Part shown: positions 6,446 through 12,694 of the stretch, in pieces
Layout: each line of letters opens with the position of its first letter
Position numbering within the stretch: the stretch's first letter is position 1
From: Chryseobacterium gleum
GTDB taxonomy: Bacteria > Bacteroidota > Bacteroidia > Flavobacteriales_D > Sanyastnellaceae
Assembly (NCBI GenBank): GCA_945897395.1
Contig: CAMDFE010000014.1
Coordinates: 1-12,694 of the forward strand
Length of the DNA stretch: 12,694 bases
Direction of reading: 5' to 3'
Notes under the pieces: model-generated
The model's database searches: none
Told to the model about the DNA's origin: nothing
The model's input: the letters and a program-made list of their open reading frames with translations, nothing else
Program-made: the position numbers and the translations under genes

Positions 6446-6514
6446 CCTACATCTTTTTTAAGTTATTTTTTTCTCCCTGCAACTTTTTCTCTTTCTTTGA
6501 CGTATTAAACCTGT

Positions 6515-7045
6515 ATGAAAAATTTACTCTCCCTCTTTGTTTTCGTTTCCTTTTGTCACGGCCTTGGTGCCCAGACGTTTGGCAAATCAAAAATTATTTT
6601 ACAAGGAAAAGTGACAGAATTGTTCCTTTCAGACAGCACAGAAAAGCCGTTAGACAAGGTTTCCATTCAGATATGGTCGAATAACAAATTGGTTTCCGAA
6701 ATCAAATCGGCCCACCGCGGCAAATACAGAATGGAGGCTCCTTTCAAGGAAAATTACGAGATAAAATATGTTCAAGATGGCTATGTGACTAAGACTGTTT
6801 CATTAGAAACTAAATCGATCAAGCGAGAAGAAAGTGCAATTCGATTAATGTTAACCATAGATATCTCCATGTTCAAGGAAAATTCGGCGTGCGATTTCAG
6901 TTTTCTCAATGATGTGCCGGTTGCGAAAGCAAAGGTTCTTCGCAGAAAAGACAATATTTCATGGGACCTCGATTACAACAAAACCATGCAAGATCGCATT
7001 CGAAAAGAAATAAGTAAAGCTCGTGTTACAAAATCAGTGTTGTAA
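6515..7045 (+). CDS. Secreted carboxypeptidase regulatory-like domain protein
   Basis: This 176-residue protein has a signal peptide (MKNLLSLFVFVSFCHG, then LGAQ, cleavage near 20). A beta-sandwich resembling the carboxypeptidase regulatory-like (CarboxypepD_reg) domain follows: ILQGKVTEL, PLDKVSIQIW, GKYRMEAPF and YEIKYVQDGYVTKTVSL, at about residues 29-100. Such domains occur in many Bacteroidota cell-surface proteins as stand-alone or linker modules. The C-terminal half (from SIKREESAIRLML) is charged, with no recognised domain or catalytic residue; DISMFKENSACDFSFL resembles segments seen in similar Bacteroidota proteins. The function is unknown. It is divergent from marR with a 100-nt gap, and I see no convincing promoter of its own. 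Confidence 0.7.
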   Translation: MKNLLSLFVFVSFCHGLGAQTFGKSKIILQGKVTELFLSDSTEKPLDKVSIQIWSNNKLVSEIKSAHRGKYRMEAPFKENYEIKYVQDGYVTKTVSLETKSIKREESAIRLMLTIDISMFKENSACDFSFLNDVPVAKAKVLRRKDNISWDLDYNKTMQDRIRKEISKARVTKSVL

Positions 7046-7068
7046 ACATTGAAAGCGCAGTAAATTCG
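7040..7068 (+). promoter_or_regulatory. Predicted promoter before the ABC exporter gene
   Basis: TAAATTCG (7061-7068) matches TAnnTTTG except for one base and lies 15 nt before the GTG start. A TTG at 7040-7042 sits 18 nt upstream at the -33 position, overlapping the stop codon of the preceding gene. This is a consensus match only. Confidence 0.4.
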
Positions 7069-7083
7069 CCGAAAGATTTTAAG

Positions 7084-8913
7084 GTGAAAGAAAGCGCTAC
7101 TCCTCCAAAAAAGAAAATTTCAAAAGCAACAATCTCAAGTGCCATGGGATTGTTTCGCTATTTACGTCCTTATGCATTCTCCTTTTTCATTGGAATGCTT
7201 TTGCTCGTTGTTTCAGGGTTATTGGTTATTGTTATTACCGCATTACTCGGGTTCTTATTAATTCCAAATGCCCAGGCTGCTTTGCCCGGTGGCGCATTAA
7301 CCCAATCGCTCCTATCTGTTATTCATTGGGAAGGAGAAGGCATGACATCGAAAACACTGGTTGCTTTGGTTGGCTTGTTAATCATACAAGGCGTATTCTC
7401 ATTCTTTCGTGTCTACCTATTTTCTTACGTTTCTGAAAACGCAATGCTTGCCTTACGCAAAGACACATATTCACGCATCATTCGCATGCCAATTCAGTTT
7501 TACAATGAGCGAAGAGTAGGAGATTTAAGCAGCCGAATTACTTCTGACATTACTGCTATTCAAGAGACATTAACAACAACACTCGCAGAATTCCTTCGTC
7601 AATCTGTAATCATATTCGTGGGCGTGGGTTGGCTCGTTTCATATTCGCCATACTTAACCTTAGTCATGCTCGGCACACTCCCGGTTATCATAGTGGTTAT
7701 GGTATTTTTCGGACGATACATTAAAAAGCTAAGTAAGGAAACACAAGATAAAGTAGCAGAATCTGGCGTGGTGTTGAATGAAACCTTTACCGGTGTAGTC
7801 AGTGTGAAAAGTTACAGCAATGAGCCGTTTGAAATTTCAAGATATTACAAACGCATTTTAGATGTCCGCGCAAACGCTATGAAGAGCGCTATATGGCGAG
7901 GCATGTTCGGCACATTCATTATTATTTTCTTGTTCGGAACATTGGGACTTGTTATTGGGGTTGGAGCACACTTGCAACAAACCGGACAATTGCCTGTTGA
8001 GGTGTTGCCGCAGTTCATTATGCTTACCGGATTAATTGCAGGATCGATAGGTGGACTCGCGGCGCAAATGGGATCTCTTCAACGCAGCTTAGGAATAATA
8101 GATTCGGTAATGGAAATACTTGCCATGGATCCTGAAAACATTCCAGAAGAAGAAACAGCAGTAGAAAAACAATTCAACGGAACCTTTGAATTTAAAAACG
8201 TGTCTTTCAACTACGCAAGCAGAGCTGAAATGGCCGTATTGAAAGATGTATCCTTCGAAGTGAAGGAAGGAGAGCAGATTGCACTCGTTGGTTCTTCCGG
8301 GTCCGGAAAATCAACCATCGCAAATCTACTGCTTCGCTTTTACGACGCCACTGAAGGAGATATTCTTTACGATGGAGTTTCGTTTTCAAATTGGAAATTA
8401 CACGACTTGCGTAAAAGCATGGCTTACGTTCCACAAGAAGTCTTGTTGTTTGGTGGAAGCATACGCGAAAACATTGCCTACGGAAAGCCCTCCGCCAATG
8501 ACGAAGAAATAAAGTCTGCAGCCGTTCGCGCTAACGCTTGGGAATTCATTGAACAATTCACAGATGGATGGGATACCATTGTTGGAGATCGTGGAATTCA
8601 ACTTTCGGGTGGGCAGCGTCAGCGCATTGCAATTGCCCGGGGCATTCTGAAAGATCCGAAACTTCTCATCTTAGACGAAGCTACTTCGGCATTGGACTCA
8701 GAGAACGAAAGAGCAGTTCAACTGGCTCTCGACGAACTCATGAAAAACAGAACTTCTTTGGTTATTGCACATAGACTTTCTACCATTCGCAACGCAACAA
8801 AAATTATTGTTTTAGACGGGGGAAGCATTGTTGAAACTGGAACACACGAGGAATTGATGAAAAAAGACAGTGCTTATTTGAAAATGGTTGAATTGCAGGA
8901 CAGAGCAAAATAA
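7084..8913 (+). CDS. ABC exporter, fused membrane and ATPase domains (MsbA-like)
   Basis: This 609-residue half-transporter works as a homodimer. The N-terminal domain (about 20-340) has six membrane helices, starting at YAFSFFIGMLLLVVSGLLVI, with coupling segments such as MPIQFYNERRVGDLSSRIT. The ATPase domain (about 360-605) is complete: Walker A GSSGSGKST at 403-411, a Q-loop in YVPQEVLLFGGS, the signature LSGGQRQRIAIARG from 507, Walker B LLILDEATSALD with Asp531 and Glu532, and the switch His563 in IAHRLST. MsbA-type proteins flip lipid A precursors or other lipids, but many relatives export drugs or peptides, so the substrate is open. An acyltransferase gene 23 nt downstream makes an envelope-lipid role plausible. 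The start is GTG; the next in-frame ATG (7144) would remove the basic N-terminus. Confidence 0.92.
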   Translation: MKESATPPKKKISKATISSAMGLFRYLRPYAFSFFIGMLLLVVSGLLVIVITALLGFLLIPNAQAALPGGALTQSLLSVIHWEGEGMTSKTLVALVGLLIIQGVFSFFRVYLFSYVSENAMLALRKDTYSRIIRMPIQFYNERRVGDLSSRITSDITAIQETLTTTLAEFLRQSVIIFVGVGWLVSYSPYLTLVMLGTLPVIIVVMVFFGRYIKKLSKETQDKVAESGVVLNETFTGVVSVKSYSNEPFEISRYYKRILDVRANAMKSAIWRGMFGTFIIIFLFGTLGLVIGVGAHLQQTGQLPVEVLPQFIMLTGLIAGSIGGLAAQMGSLQRSLGIIDSVMEILAMDPENIPEEETAVEKQFNGTFEFKNVSFNYASRAEMAVLKDVSFEVKEGEQIALVGSSGSGKSTIANLLLRFYDATEGDILYDGVSFSNWKLHDLRKSMAYVPQEVLLFGGSIRENIAYGKPSANDEEIKSAAVRANAWEFIEQFTDGWDTIVGDRGIQLSGGQRQRIAIARGILKDPKLLILDEATSALDSENERAVQLALDELMKNRTSLVIAHRLSTIRNATKIIVLDGGSIVETGTHEELMKKDSAYLKMVELQDRAK

Positions 8914-8924
8914 AGTTATCTTCG
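8893..8924 (+). promoter_or_regulatory. Possible promoter before the acyltransferase gene
   Basis: TATCTTCG (8917-8924) is one base off TAnnTTTG and lies 12 nt before the ATG at 8937. A TTG (8893-8895) is 21 nt upstream. It overlaps the end of the ABC gene, so the acyltransferase may be transcribed both from here and by read-through. Confidence 0.35.
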
Positions 8925-8936
8925 TTTCTTTTCGAT

Positions 8937-10229
8937 ATGCGCAGATCTTGGTTGTATGAAATTTTTCGAGTCCTTTTGGTGTTTGGGTTAAGACTCTTCC
9001 ACAGAAAGTTTCGTGTTATTGGATATGAAAATTTAAAAGGAAGTGAGATCCCCACCATTGTTGTTGGAAATCATCAGAACGCCTTACTTGACCCGATCCT
9101 TTGCTGCTCGGTCATTACCCAAGAACTCCATTGGCTCACGCGCTCCGATGTTTTTAAACCAGGGCTTGTTTCTTTCCTTTTAAGAAAAGTAAACATGCTT
9201 CCTGTTTATCGCGAAAAAGACAATGTCGCAGACATTCGCGATCGCAACGAAGCCATCTTTCAGGAATGTTACAAGCGTTTGAATCGCGGACATTGGATTA
9301 GTCTTTTTCCTGAAGGAACCCACAAAGGAAAAAAAGCACTTAACACGCCACTTAAAAAAGGAATCGGCCGCTTAATCATAGGAACATTCGAAGCGAATCC
9401 GAATTTGCAGCAAATTAGAATTTTATCCTTGGGGTTAGAATATTCTGAATTCTTCGAAAAGGATGGCAACTTCCTGCTTCGCATAGGAAAACCCATTGTC
9501 CTTTCGAAAGAAGATTACACAACAGCCAACAAGGCTCTTTGGGCCAACGAGTTAGTAGCTGAAATAAGTCAGCACATACATGCGGTTATGACAGACATTC
9601 GTAACGACGATTATTACGAAGAATACTTAACAGTTCAAGACCTCTTACACTTCGTTCACCCTTACAACGATTGGCACGAAAACGTGCTTATTTATCAGGA
9701 TATGGTTAACGCCAATCGATTTGAAAAAATTCAATTCTTGAACGAAGTAAAATCCTTCAATCAATTATCCAAGGAACTTTCATTTTCGAATAAGACTGAA
9801 CTCGAAACTCAGCAATGGCAATTCTGGAATACCCTGCGCGTGTTCATTACGGTTCCCTTTTCACTAATTGGCAAAATCATTTTCTTTCCCATTTCAAATT
9901 TCACGGAGAATTTCGTTCGAACAAAAGTCAAAGACCCTCTCTTCCACAACTCCATTCGCATTGCATTTAAGCTCTTCTTCAGTATTCCTTACATTTTCAT
10001 TCTTGCAATAGCCTTTCCTTTTTTCGGAATAAACTATTTTCTCGGAGTGCTAATTCTTGTGGGAATAGGTGTGTTTGAAGTTCGTTCACGCATGCGCTTC
10101 GACCGTTTCAAAAAAATTATTAAATACAAAAAAGATTGTTCTCAACGTAGTGTAGACTATTCCAAATGGAAGGCTGCGCAAGAGCAATGTATTAGTCAAT
10201 TAAAACACATTTGTGATGAACAGAATTAA
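8937..10229 (+). CDS. PlsC-like glycerolipid acyltransferase with C-terminal membrane segments
   Basis: This 430-residue protein has an N-terminal acyltransferase domain (about 20-210). Its catalytic His46 and Asp52 lie in NHQNALLDPI, an H-X5-D spacing rather than the usual H-X4-D; this variant occurs in a glycerol-3-phosphate/LPA acyltransferase branch. FPEGT at 124-128 is the phosphate-binding motif, and LKKGIGRLIIG follows. Residues 210-300 are charged and unrecognised. Membrane segments follow near 300-320 and about 340-385 (IPYIFILAIAFPFFGINYFLG and the next stretch), then a basic cytoplasmic tail. The likely reaction is acyl transfer to a glycerophosphate or similar lipid acceptor at the inner membrane. 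It is 23 nt downstream of an MsbA-like exporter, and its 3' end overlaps the VOC gene by 14 nt. Confidence 0.82.
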   Translation: MRRSWLYEIFRVLLVFGLRLFHRKFRVIGYENLKGSEIPTIVVGNHQNALLDPILCCSVITQELHWLTRSDVFKPGLVSFLLRKVNMLPVYREKDNVADIRDRNEAIFQECYKRLNRGHWISLFPEGTHKGKKALNTPLKKGIGRLIIGTFEANPNLQQIRILSLGLEYSEFFEKDGNFLLRIGKPIVLSKEDYTTANKALWANELVAEISQHIHAVMTDIRNDDYYEEYLTVQDLLHFVHPYNDWHENVLIYQDMVNANRFEKIQFLNEVKSFNQLSKELSFSNKTELETQQWQFWNTLRVFITVPFSLIGKIIFFPISNFTENFVRTKVKDPLFHNSIRIAFKLFFSIPYIFILAIAFPFFGINYFLGVLILVGIGVFEVRSRMRFDRFKKIIKYKKDCSQRSVDYSKWKAAQEQCISQLKHICDEQN

Positions 10230-11271
10230 TAGCATTCAGCACATTGGTGTTGCAGTGCAAGATATGGACGCTTCGTTGAAATATTACCGCAAGATTTTCG
10301 GAATGAATATCCCATTTTTCGACAGTGTTCAGCCAGCGCCGCTTATGGATTGTTATACGCATGGAAAAACCATCACCAAGCGCGCTAGTATGATTATGAA
10401 TTTGCAAGGAGGCTGTGCCATGGAAGTCATTCATCCAACCACCTTCGAACCTCGAAAAGCAGATTTTCAAATCAAAGTGGGTGACCTTCATATTTTCCAA
10501 ATTCACATGAAGGCACGTGATGTGAAACATATGCATGCGTATTGCAAACAAAACGGAGCGCATGAAGTGAGTGAGATTGCATTGAATCCTGCTCAACAGC
10601 AGGTATTCGATTTATGCGATCTCGATGGAAACTTTTTCCGTGTAGAGCCTACCAGCGAATGCTACAGAGACATGGGGCATGCGAGCAACGGTGTGGCAGG
10701 TTGCAGCATTGGTGTAACAAATATGGAAGCCGCATTGAATTTGTATTCAAATCTTTTGGGTTATAATGAAGTTGTTTACGATCGCACAGGGACATTTACC
10801 GATTGGGGACATTTACCCGGCGGAAAAGAACAGTATCGTCGCGTGCGCTTAAAGCAATCGGCTCCAACTGGAGGTGGATTTGCGCGTGTAATGGGAAGCA
10901 CATTCATTGAGTTGGTTCAAGCGTTGGATCGTGTTCCCGCGCGCACCTTTGAAGGTCGTATTTGGGGAGATTCCGGGTTCGTTCATCTTGGGCTCGACGT
11001 GAAGGGAATGAAAAAATTGGGTGGGAAATTAGCCGAACAAGGATTTGCATTTAGATGCGACAGTAACGACGCGCTTAGTATGGGGCAGACCAAAGTGCAT
11101 TGCACCTATATCGATGATCCGGATAGAACACTGATTGAACTCATTGAAGTGTACAAAGTTCCTATTGTAGAAAAGTGGGGAATCTTCTTGAATGTGGAAA
11201 AACGAGATCCACTAAAACCACTTCCTAACTTTATGTTGAACGCTTTGCGCTTTTCTCAGATTAAGGACTAA
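10216..11271 (+). CDS. Two-domain VOC (glyoxalase/dioxygenase-fold) protein
   Basis: This protein of about 351 residues is made of two vicinal-oxygen-chelate domains, like 4-hydroxyphenylpyruvate dioxygenase and extradiol dioxygenases. The first domain (about 5-148) has a full potential metal set: His9 (IQHIGVAV), Glu70 (AMEVIHP), His97 (FQIHMKARD) and Glu144 (FFRVEP). The second (about 160-320) starts AGCSIGVTNM, with no His where the first domain has His9; it keeps Glu in FIELVQ, His in FVHLGLDV and Glu in LIELIEV. The HPPD C-terminal signature is not evident, so I do not assign that activity. The substrate is unknown. Two adjacent starts exist, GTG at 10213 and ATG at 10216; I took the ATG. 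It overlaps the acyltransferase gene, and its stop overlaps the convergent SDR gene by 4 nt. Confidence 0.8.
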   Translation: MNRINSIQHIGVAVQDMDASLKYYRKIFGMNIPFFDSVQPAPLMDCYTHGKTITKRASMIMNLQGGCAMEVIHPTTFEPRKADFQIKVGDLHIFQIHMKARDVKHMHAYCKQNGAHEVSEIALNPAQQQVFDLCDLDGNFFRVEPTSECYRDMGHASNGVAGCSIGVTNMEAALNLYSNLLGYNEVVYDRTGTFTDWGHLPGGKEQYRRVRLKQSAPTGGGFARVMGSTFIELVQALDRVPARTFEGRIWGDSGFVHLGLDVKGMKKLGGKLAEQGFAFRCDSNDALSMGQTKVHCTYIDDPDRTLIELIEVYKVPIVEKWGIFLNVEKRDPLKPLPNFMLNALRFSQIKD

Positions 11272-12059
11272 CGCGCAGCTTGTCGCTTCAAAATTTTCTT
11301 AAATAATTTCGGAAAGTAACGGTGTAAAAACAATGCACGCAATTCTTTTCCGCCTACGCCAAACTCTTCTTTCCCTGCCGCAATTCCTGCTAAGATTTGC
11401 TTGGCACATTCCTCTGGTGAAATTCCTTGCGCCTGATTGTTATCCATTTCGCCTGAAGGATTTCCCGATTTATCGATGGCGTGTTTTGAAATTTCTGTGG
11501 CAATAAACCCGGGGGTGATAAGTGTAACCTGCAGACCTAAATCTTCTACCTCCATGCGCAACGAATCGAAGAAACCATGCAACGCGTGCTTCGATGCCGC
11601 GTAAGCAGAACGTAGATAGAATCCCCACTTACCCGTTAAACTTGAAATAGTTACTATGTGTCCAGTCTTTCGCGCTAACATCTGAGACAAAACAGCCTTC
11701 GTCATTTGCACATGTCCGAAATAATTCACTTCGAAAATTTTCCTGTCATTCTCTATGGTAGTTTCAGAAGTCAATGAGCGCTGACTTATTCCTCCGTTGT
11801 TGAATAAAATATCTATTTGGAACTTCGACAATACATCATTCGCCACTTCCCTAATGGATTCACCATCGGTTAAATCTAACGGGAAAACATGAACATTGTC
11901 AGAGTCCGTGCAGGTCGCTTTAACGCGCTCCAACTCTTCTCTTCTTCGTGATGAAATAATTACAACGGCTCCAGCTGCACTGAAGGCCGTTGCCACAGCT
12001 TCGCCAATGCCGCTGCTTGCGCCAGTAATCCAAACTACCTTTTTTTGAAATTGTTTCAC
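11268..12059 (-). CDS. Short-chain dehydrogenase/reductase (DHRS7-like)
   Basis: This 263-residue classical SDR has TGASSGIG at residues 12-19, NNGG at 87-90 (Gly instead of Ala in the usual NNAG), Asn112, and the catalytic residues Ser140, Tyr153 and Lys157 (YAASK), followed by TPGFIATEI. Arg38-Arg40 after the second strand suggests NADP(H). The sequence SSLTGKWGFYLRSAYAASKHAL and the basic tail (RYFPKLFKKILKRQAAR) resemble the DHRS7B-like branch of membrane-associated, lipid or steroid-type reductases; the substrate is unknown. The tail could hold it at the membrane. The start is GTG; the nearest upstream ATG is out of frame. The gene ends tail to tail with the VOC gene, sharing CTAA at 11268-11271, and no terminator is visible between them. 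Confidence 0.9.
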   Translation of the reverse strand: MKQFQKKVVWITGASSGIGEAVATAFSAAGAVVIISSRRREELERVKATCTDSDNVHVFPLDLTDGESIREVANDVLSKFQIDILFNNGGISQRSLTSETTIENDRKIFEVNYFGHVQMTKAVLSQMLARKTGHIVTISSLTGKWGFYLRSAYAASKHALHGFFDSLRMEVEDLGLQVTLITPGFIATEISKHAIDKSGNPSGEMDNNQAQGISPEECAKQILAGIAAGKEEFGVGGKELRALFLHRYFPKLFKKILKRQAAR

Positions 12060-12076
12060 TATAATATCATTTCCGC

Positions 12077-12109
12077 GTTAAGAAAACTTAACTTTAGGTT
12101 AACCTTAAG
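12077..12109. promoter_or_regulatory. Pho-box-like direct repeats with embedded palindrome
   Basis: CTTAACTT (12087-12094) and GTTAACCT (12098-12105) are two similar 8-mers whose TTAAC cores lie exactly 11 nt apart. A third TTAAG core is 10 nt further upstream (12078-12082). Eleven-nt-spaced TTAAC-type repeats are how PhoB/PhoP/SphR-class regulators bind in other phyla. The same stretch also contains the perfect palindrome AGGTTAACCT (12096-12105). It lies between the divergent SDR and response-regulator genes and could serve either. Confidence 0.4.
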
Positions 12110-12110
12110 T

Positions 12111-12132
12111 GTCTTTTATATCTTTAAAAGAC
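12111..12132. repeat. Perfect 8-bp inverted repeat upstream of the response regulator
   Basis: GTCTTTTA (12111-12118) and TAAAAGAC (12125-12132) are exact inverted repeats separated by 6 nt. They lie just upstream of the likely -7 element (12136), so they could be an operator site. As a transcript terminator for incoming minus-strand reading they lack GC pairs and a U tract. Confidence 0.4.
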
Positions 12133-12135
12133 GCA

Positions 12136-12143
12136 TACCTTCG
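12136..12143 (+). promoter_or_regulatory. Possible -7 promoter element for the response regulator
   Basis: TACCTTCG differs by one base from TAnnTTTG and lies 33 nt before the ATG at 12177. No TTTG or TTG is found at the -33 spacing, as expected for a promoter that needs an activator. Confidence 0.35.
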
Positions 12144-12176
12144 TTCCGAATAATTCGCTTCAAAGATTGCAATAGA

Positions 12177-12694
12177 ATGGCAAAAAAACCAAAAATACTT
12201 TGTGTAGATGATGAACAAGACATTCTTGACTTGCTTACATTTAATTTGGAAAAAGAGGGGTATGATGTCTGCACCGCTCTGAATGGAAGAAAAGGACTTG
12301 AAGGTGCGAAAAGAGAATTGCCCGACCTAATTATTTTAGATGTTATGATGCCCGAAATGGACGGCATGGAAACATGTAGGGAAATTAGAGAGATTCCTGC
12401 ACTGCAAAACGTAGTTATAACATTCTTAACAGCACGAAACGAAGACTACAGTCAAATTGCCGGATTCGAAGCGGGAGCCGATGATTTCATAACCAAGCCT
12501 ATTCGTCAACGTTTGCTAGTCTCTAAAATAAAAGCATTGCTTCGCAGATCCGCTCCTGCTGACTTGAAAAAAGAGATGAGCATCGGTGGAATTGAAATTG
12601 ATCGTGATAAGTATTTAGTGACTAAAGACGGCGTTCAAATTCAACTTCCGAAAAAAGAATTCGAACTTTTAGTTTTACTGTCTAGCGCGCCAGG
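12177..12694 (+). CDS. OmpR/PhoB-family response regulator (partial, runs off window)
   Basis: The first 172 residues are present; the reading frame is open at the window end. The receiver domain (about 5-122) has the acidic pair Asp11-Asp12 (CVDDE), the phosphoacceptor Asp55 (IILDVMMPEMDG), Thr85 (FLTAR) and Lys107 (ITKPI). From about residue 134 the OmpR-type winged-helix domain begins: MSIGGIEIDRDKYLVTKDG and LPKKEFELLVLLSS, matching the beta platform and first helix of PhoB-like proteins. It should be phosphorylated by a sensor histidine kinase that is not in this window. PhoB-like identity is supported by the domain order and by the nearby Pho-box-like repeats, but other OmpR-family members cannot be excluded. 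It is divergent from the SDR gene with a 117-nt gap. Confidence 0.88.
   Translation, partial: MAKKPKILCVDDEQDILDLLTFNLEKEGYDVCTALNGRKGLEGAKRELPDLIILDVMMPEMDGMETCREIREIPALQNVVITFLTARNEDYSQIAGFEAGADDFITKPIRQRLLVSKIKALLRRSAPADLKKEMSIGGIEIDRDKYLVTKDGVQIQLPKKEFELLVLLSSAP

Noticed and set aside
6361..6684. Plus-strand reading frame of 107 codons across the marR promoter
   Set aside because: It overlaps the marR start, the operator and a signal-peptide gene in another frame, and its translation is Phe/Cys-rich with no domain pattern.
10192..10596. Minus-strand reading frame of 134 codons opposite the VOC gene
   Set aside because: It is fully inside the well-supported VOC and acyltransferase genes and its translation has no recognisable motif.
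10216..11271. Assignment as 4-hydroxyphenylpyruvate dioxygenase
   Set aside because: The two-domain fold fits, but the HPPD C-terminal signature is missing and the second domain lacks the first metal-ligand His.
1..12694. Mobile element, phage, CRISPR or RNA gene
   Set aside because: I saw no transposase or integrase motifs, no long direct or terminal repeats, no repeat-spacer pattern and no tRNA-like cloverleaf or conserved rRNA segment.

Overview
The window looks like a chromosomal segment of a Bacteroidota bacterium, most likely in or near Flavobacteriia/Cryomorphaceae-type lineages. It is moderately AT-rich. Start codons lack clear Shine-Dalgarno sequences, and several genes are preceded at very short distance by TAnnTTTG or TAnnTTCG, the Bacteroidota -7 promoter element. 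Family content (YceI with a MarR regulator, an M28 peptidase with a Sec signal ending in AQ, a PorT-like outer-membrane barrel, a two-domain VOC protein, an exosortase with a PID-CTERM substrate) fits the same phylum. I see no insertion sequence, phage gene, tRNA, rRNA or CRISPR array. Coding density is very high and no gene-free gap exceeds about 130 bases.

Layout. (1) 12-1786, plus strand: a compact operon. It holds a tiny secreted protein ending in a PID-CTERM sorting signal, an exosortase with a visible Cys/Arg/His triad, an overlapping multi-pass membrane protein of the exosortase-associated kind, and, 2 nt later, a Bacteroidota-conserved soluble protein of unknown function. (2) 1787-3933, minus strand: a short-chain dehydrogenase and an M28 zinc aminopeptidase, translationally coupled by ATGA. 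(3) 3979-5288, plus strand: a nitroreductase and an outer-membrane beta-barrel protein that overlap. They end in a bidirectional terminator formed partly inside the last codons of the barrel gene. (4) 5319-6414, minus strand: a marR-yceI operon with a palindromic operator against its promoter. (5) 6515-11271, plus strand: a secreted carboxypeptidase-regulatory-like protein, an MsbA-type ABC exporter, a PlsC-like acyltransferase and a two-domain VOC protein that overlaps it. (6) 11268-12059, minus strand: a second short-chain dehydrogenase, tail to tail with the VOC gene. (7) 12177 to the window end, plus strand: the first 172 residues of a PhoB/OmpR-type response regulator, preceded by Pho-box-like direct repeats.

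The most interesting part is the first 1.3 kb, a nearly minimal exosortase system. The putative substrate has a predicted mature part of only about two dozen residues (Pro/Gly-rich, two Cys). It sits directly before its processing enzyme and an accessory membrane protein. By analogy to PEP-CTERM/exosortase, the enzyme should cleave at the PID motif and transfer or anchor the mature peptide at the cell surface. Regulatory points worth following are the marR palindrome, the 11-nt-spaced TTAAC repeats before the response regulator, and two convergent junctions with zero or negative spacing.
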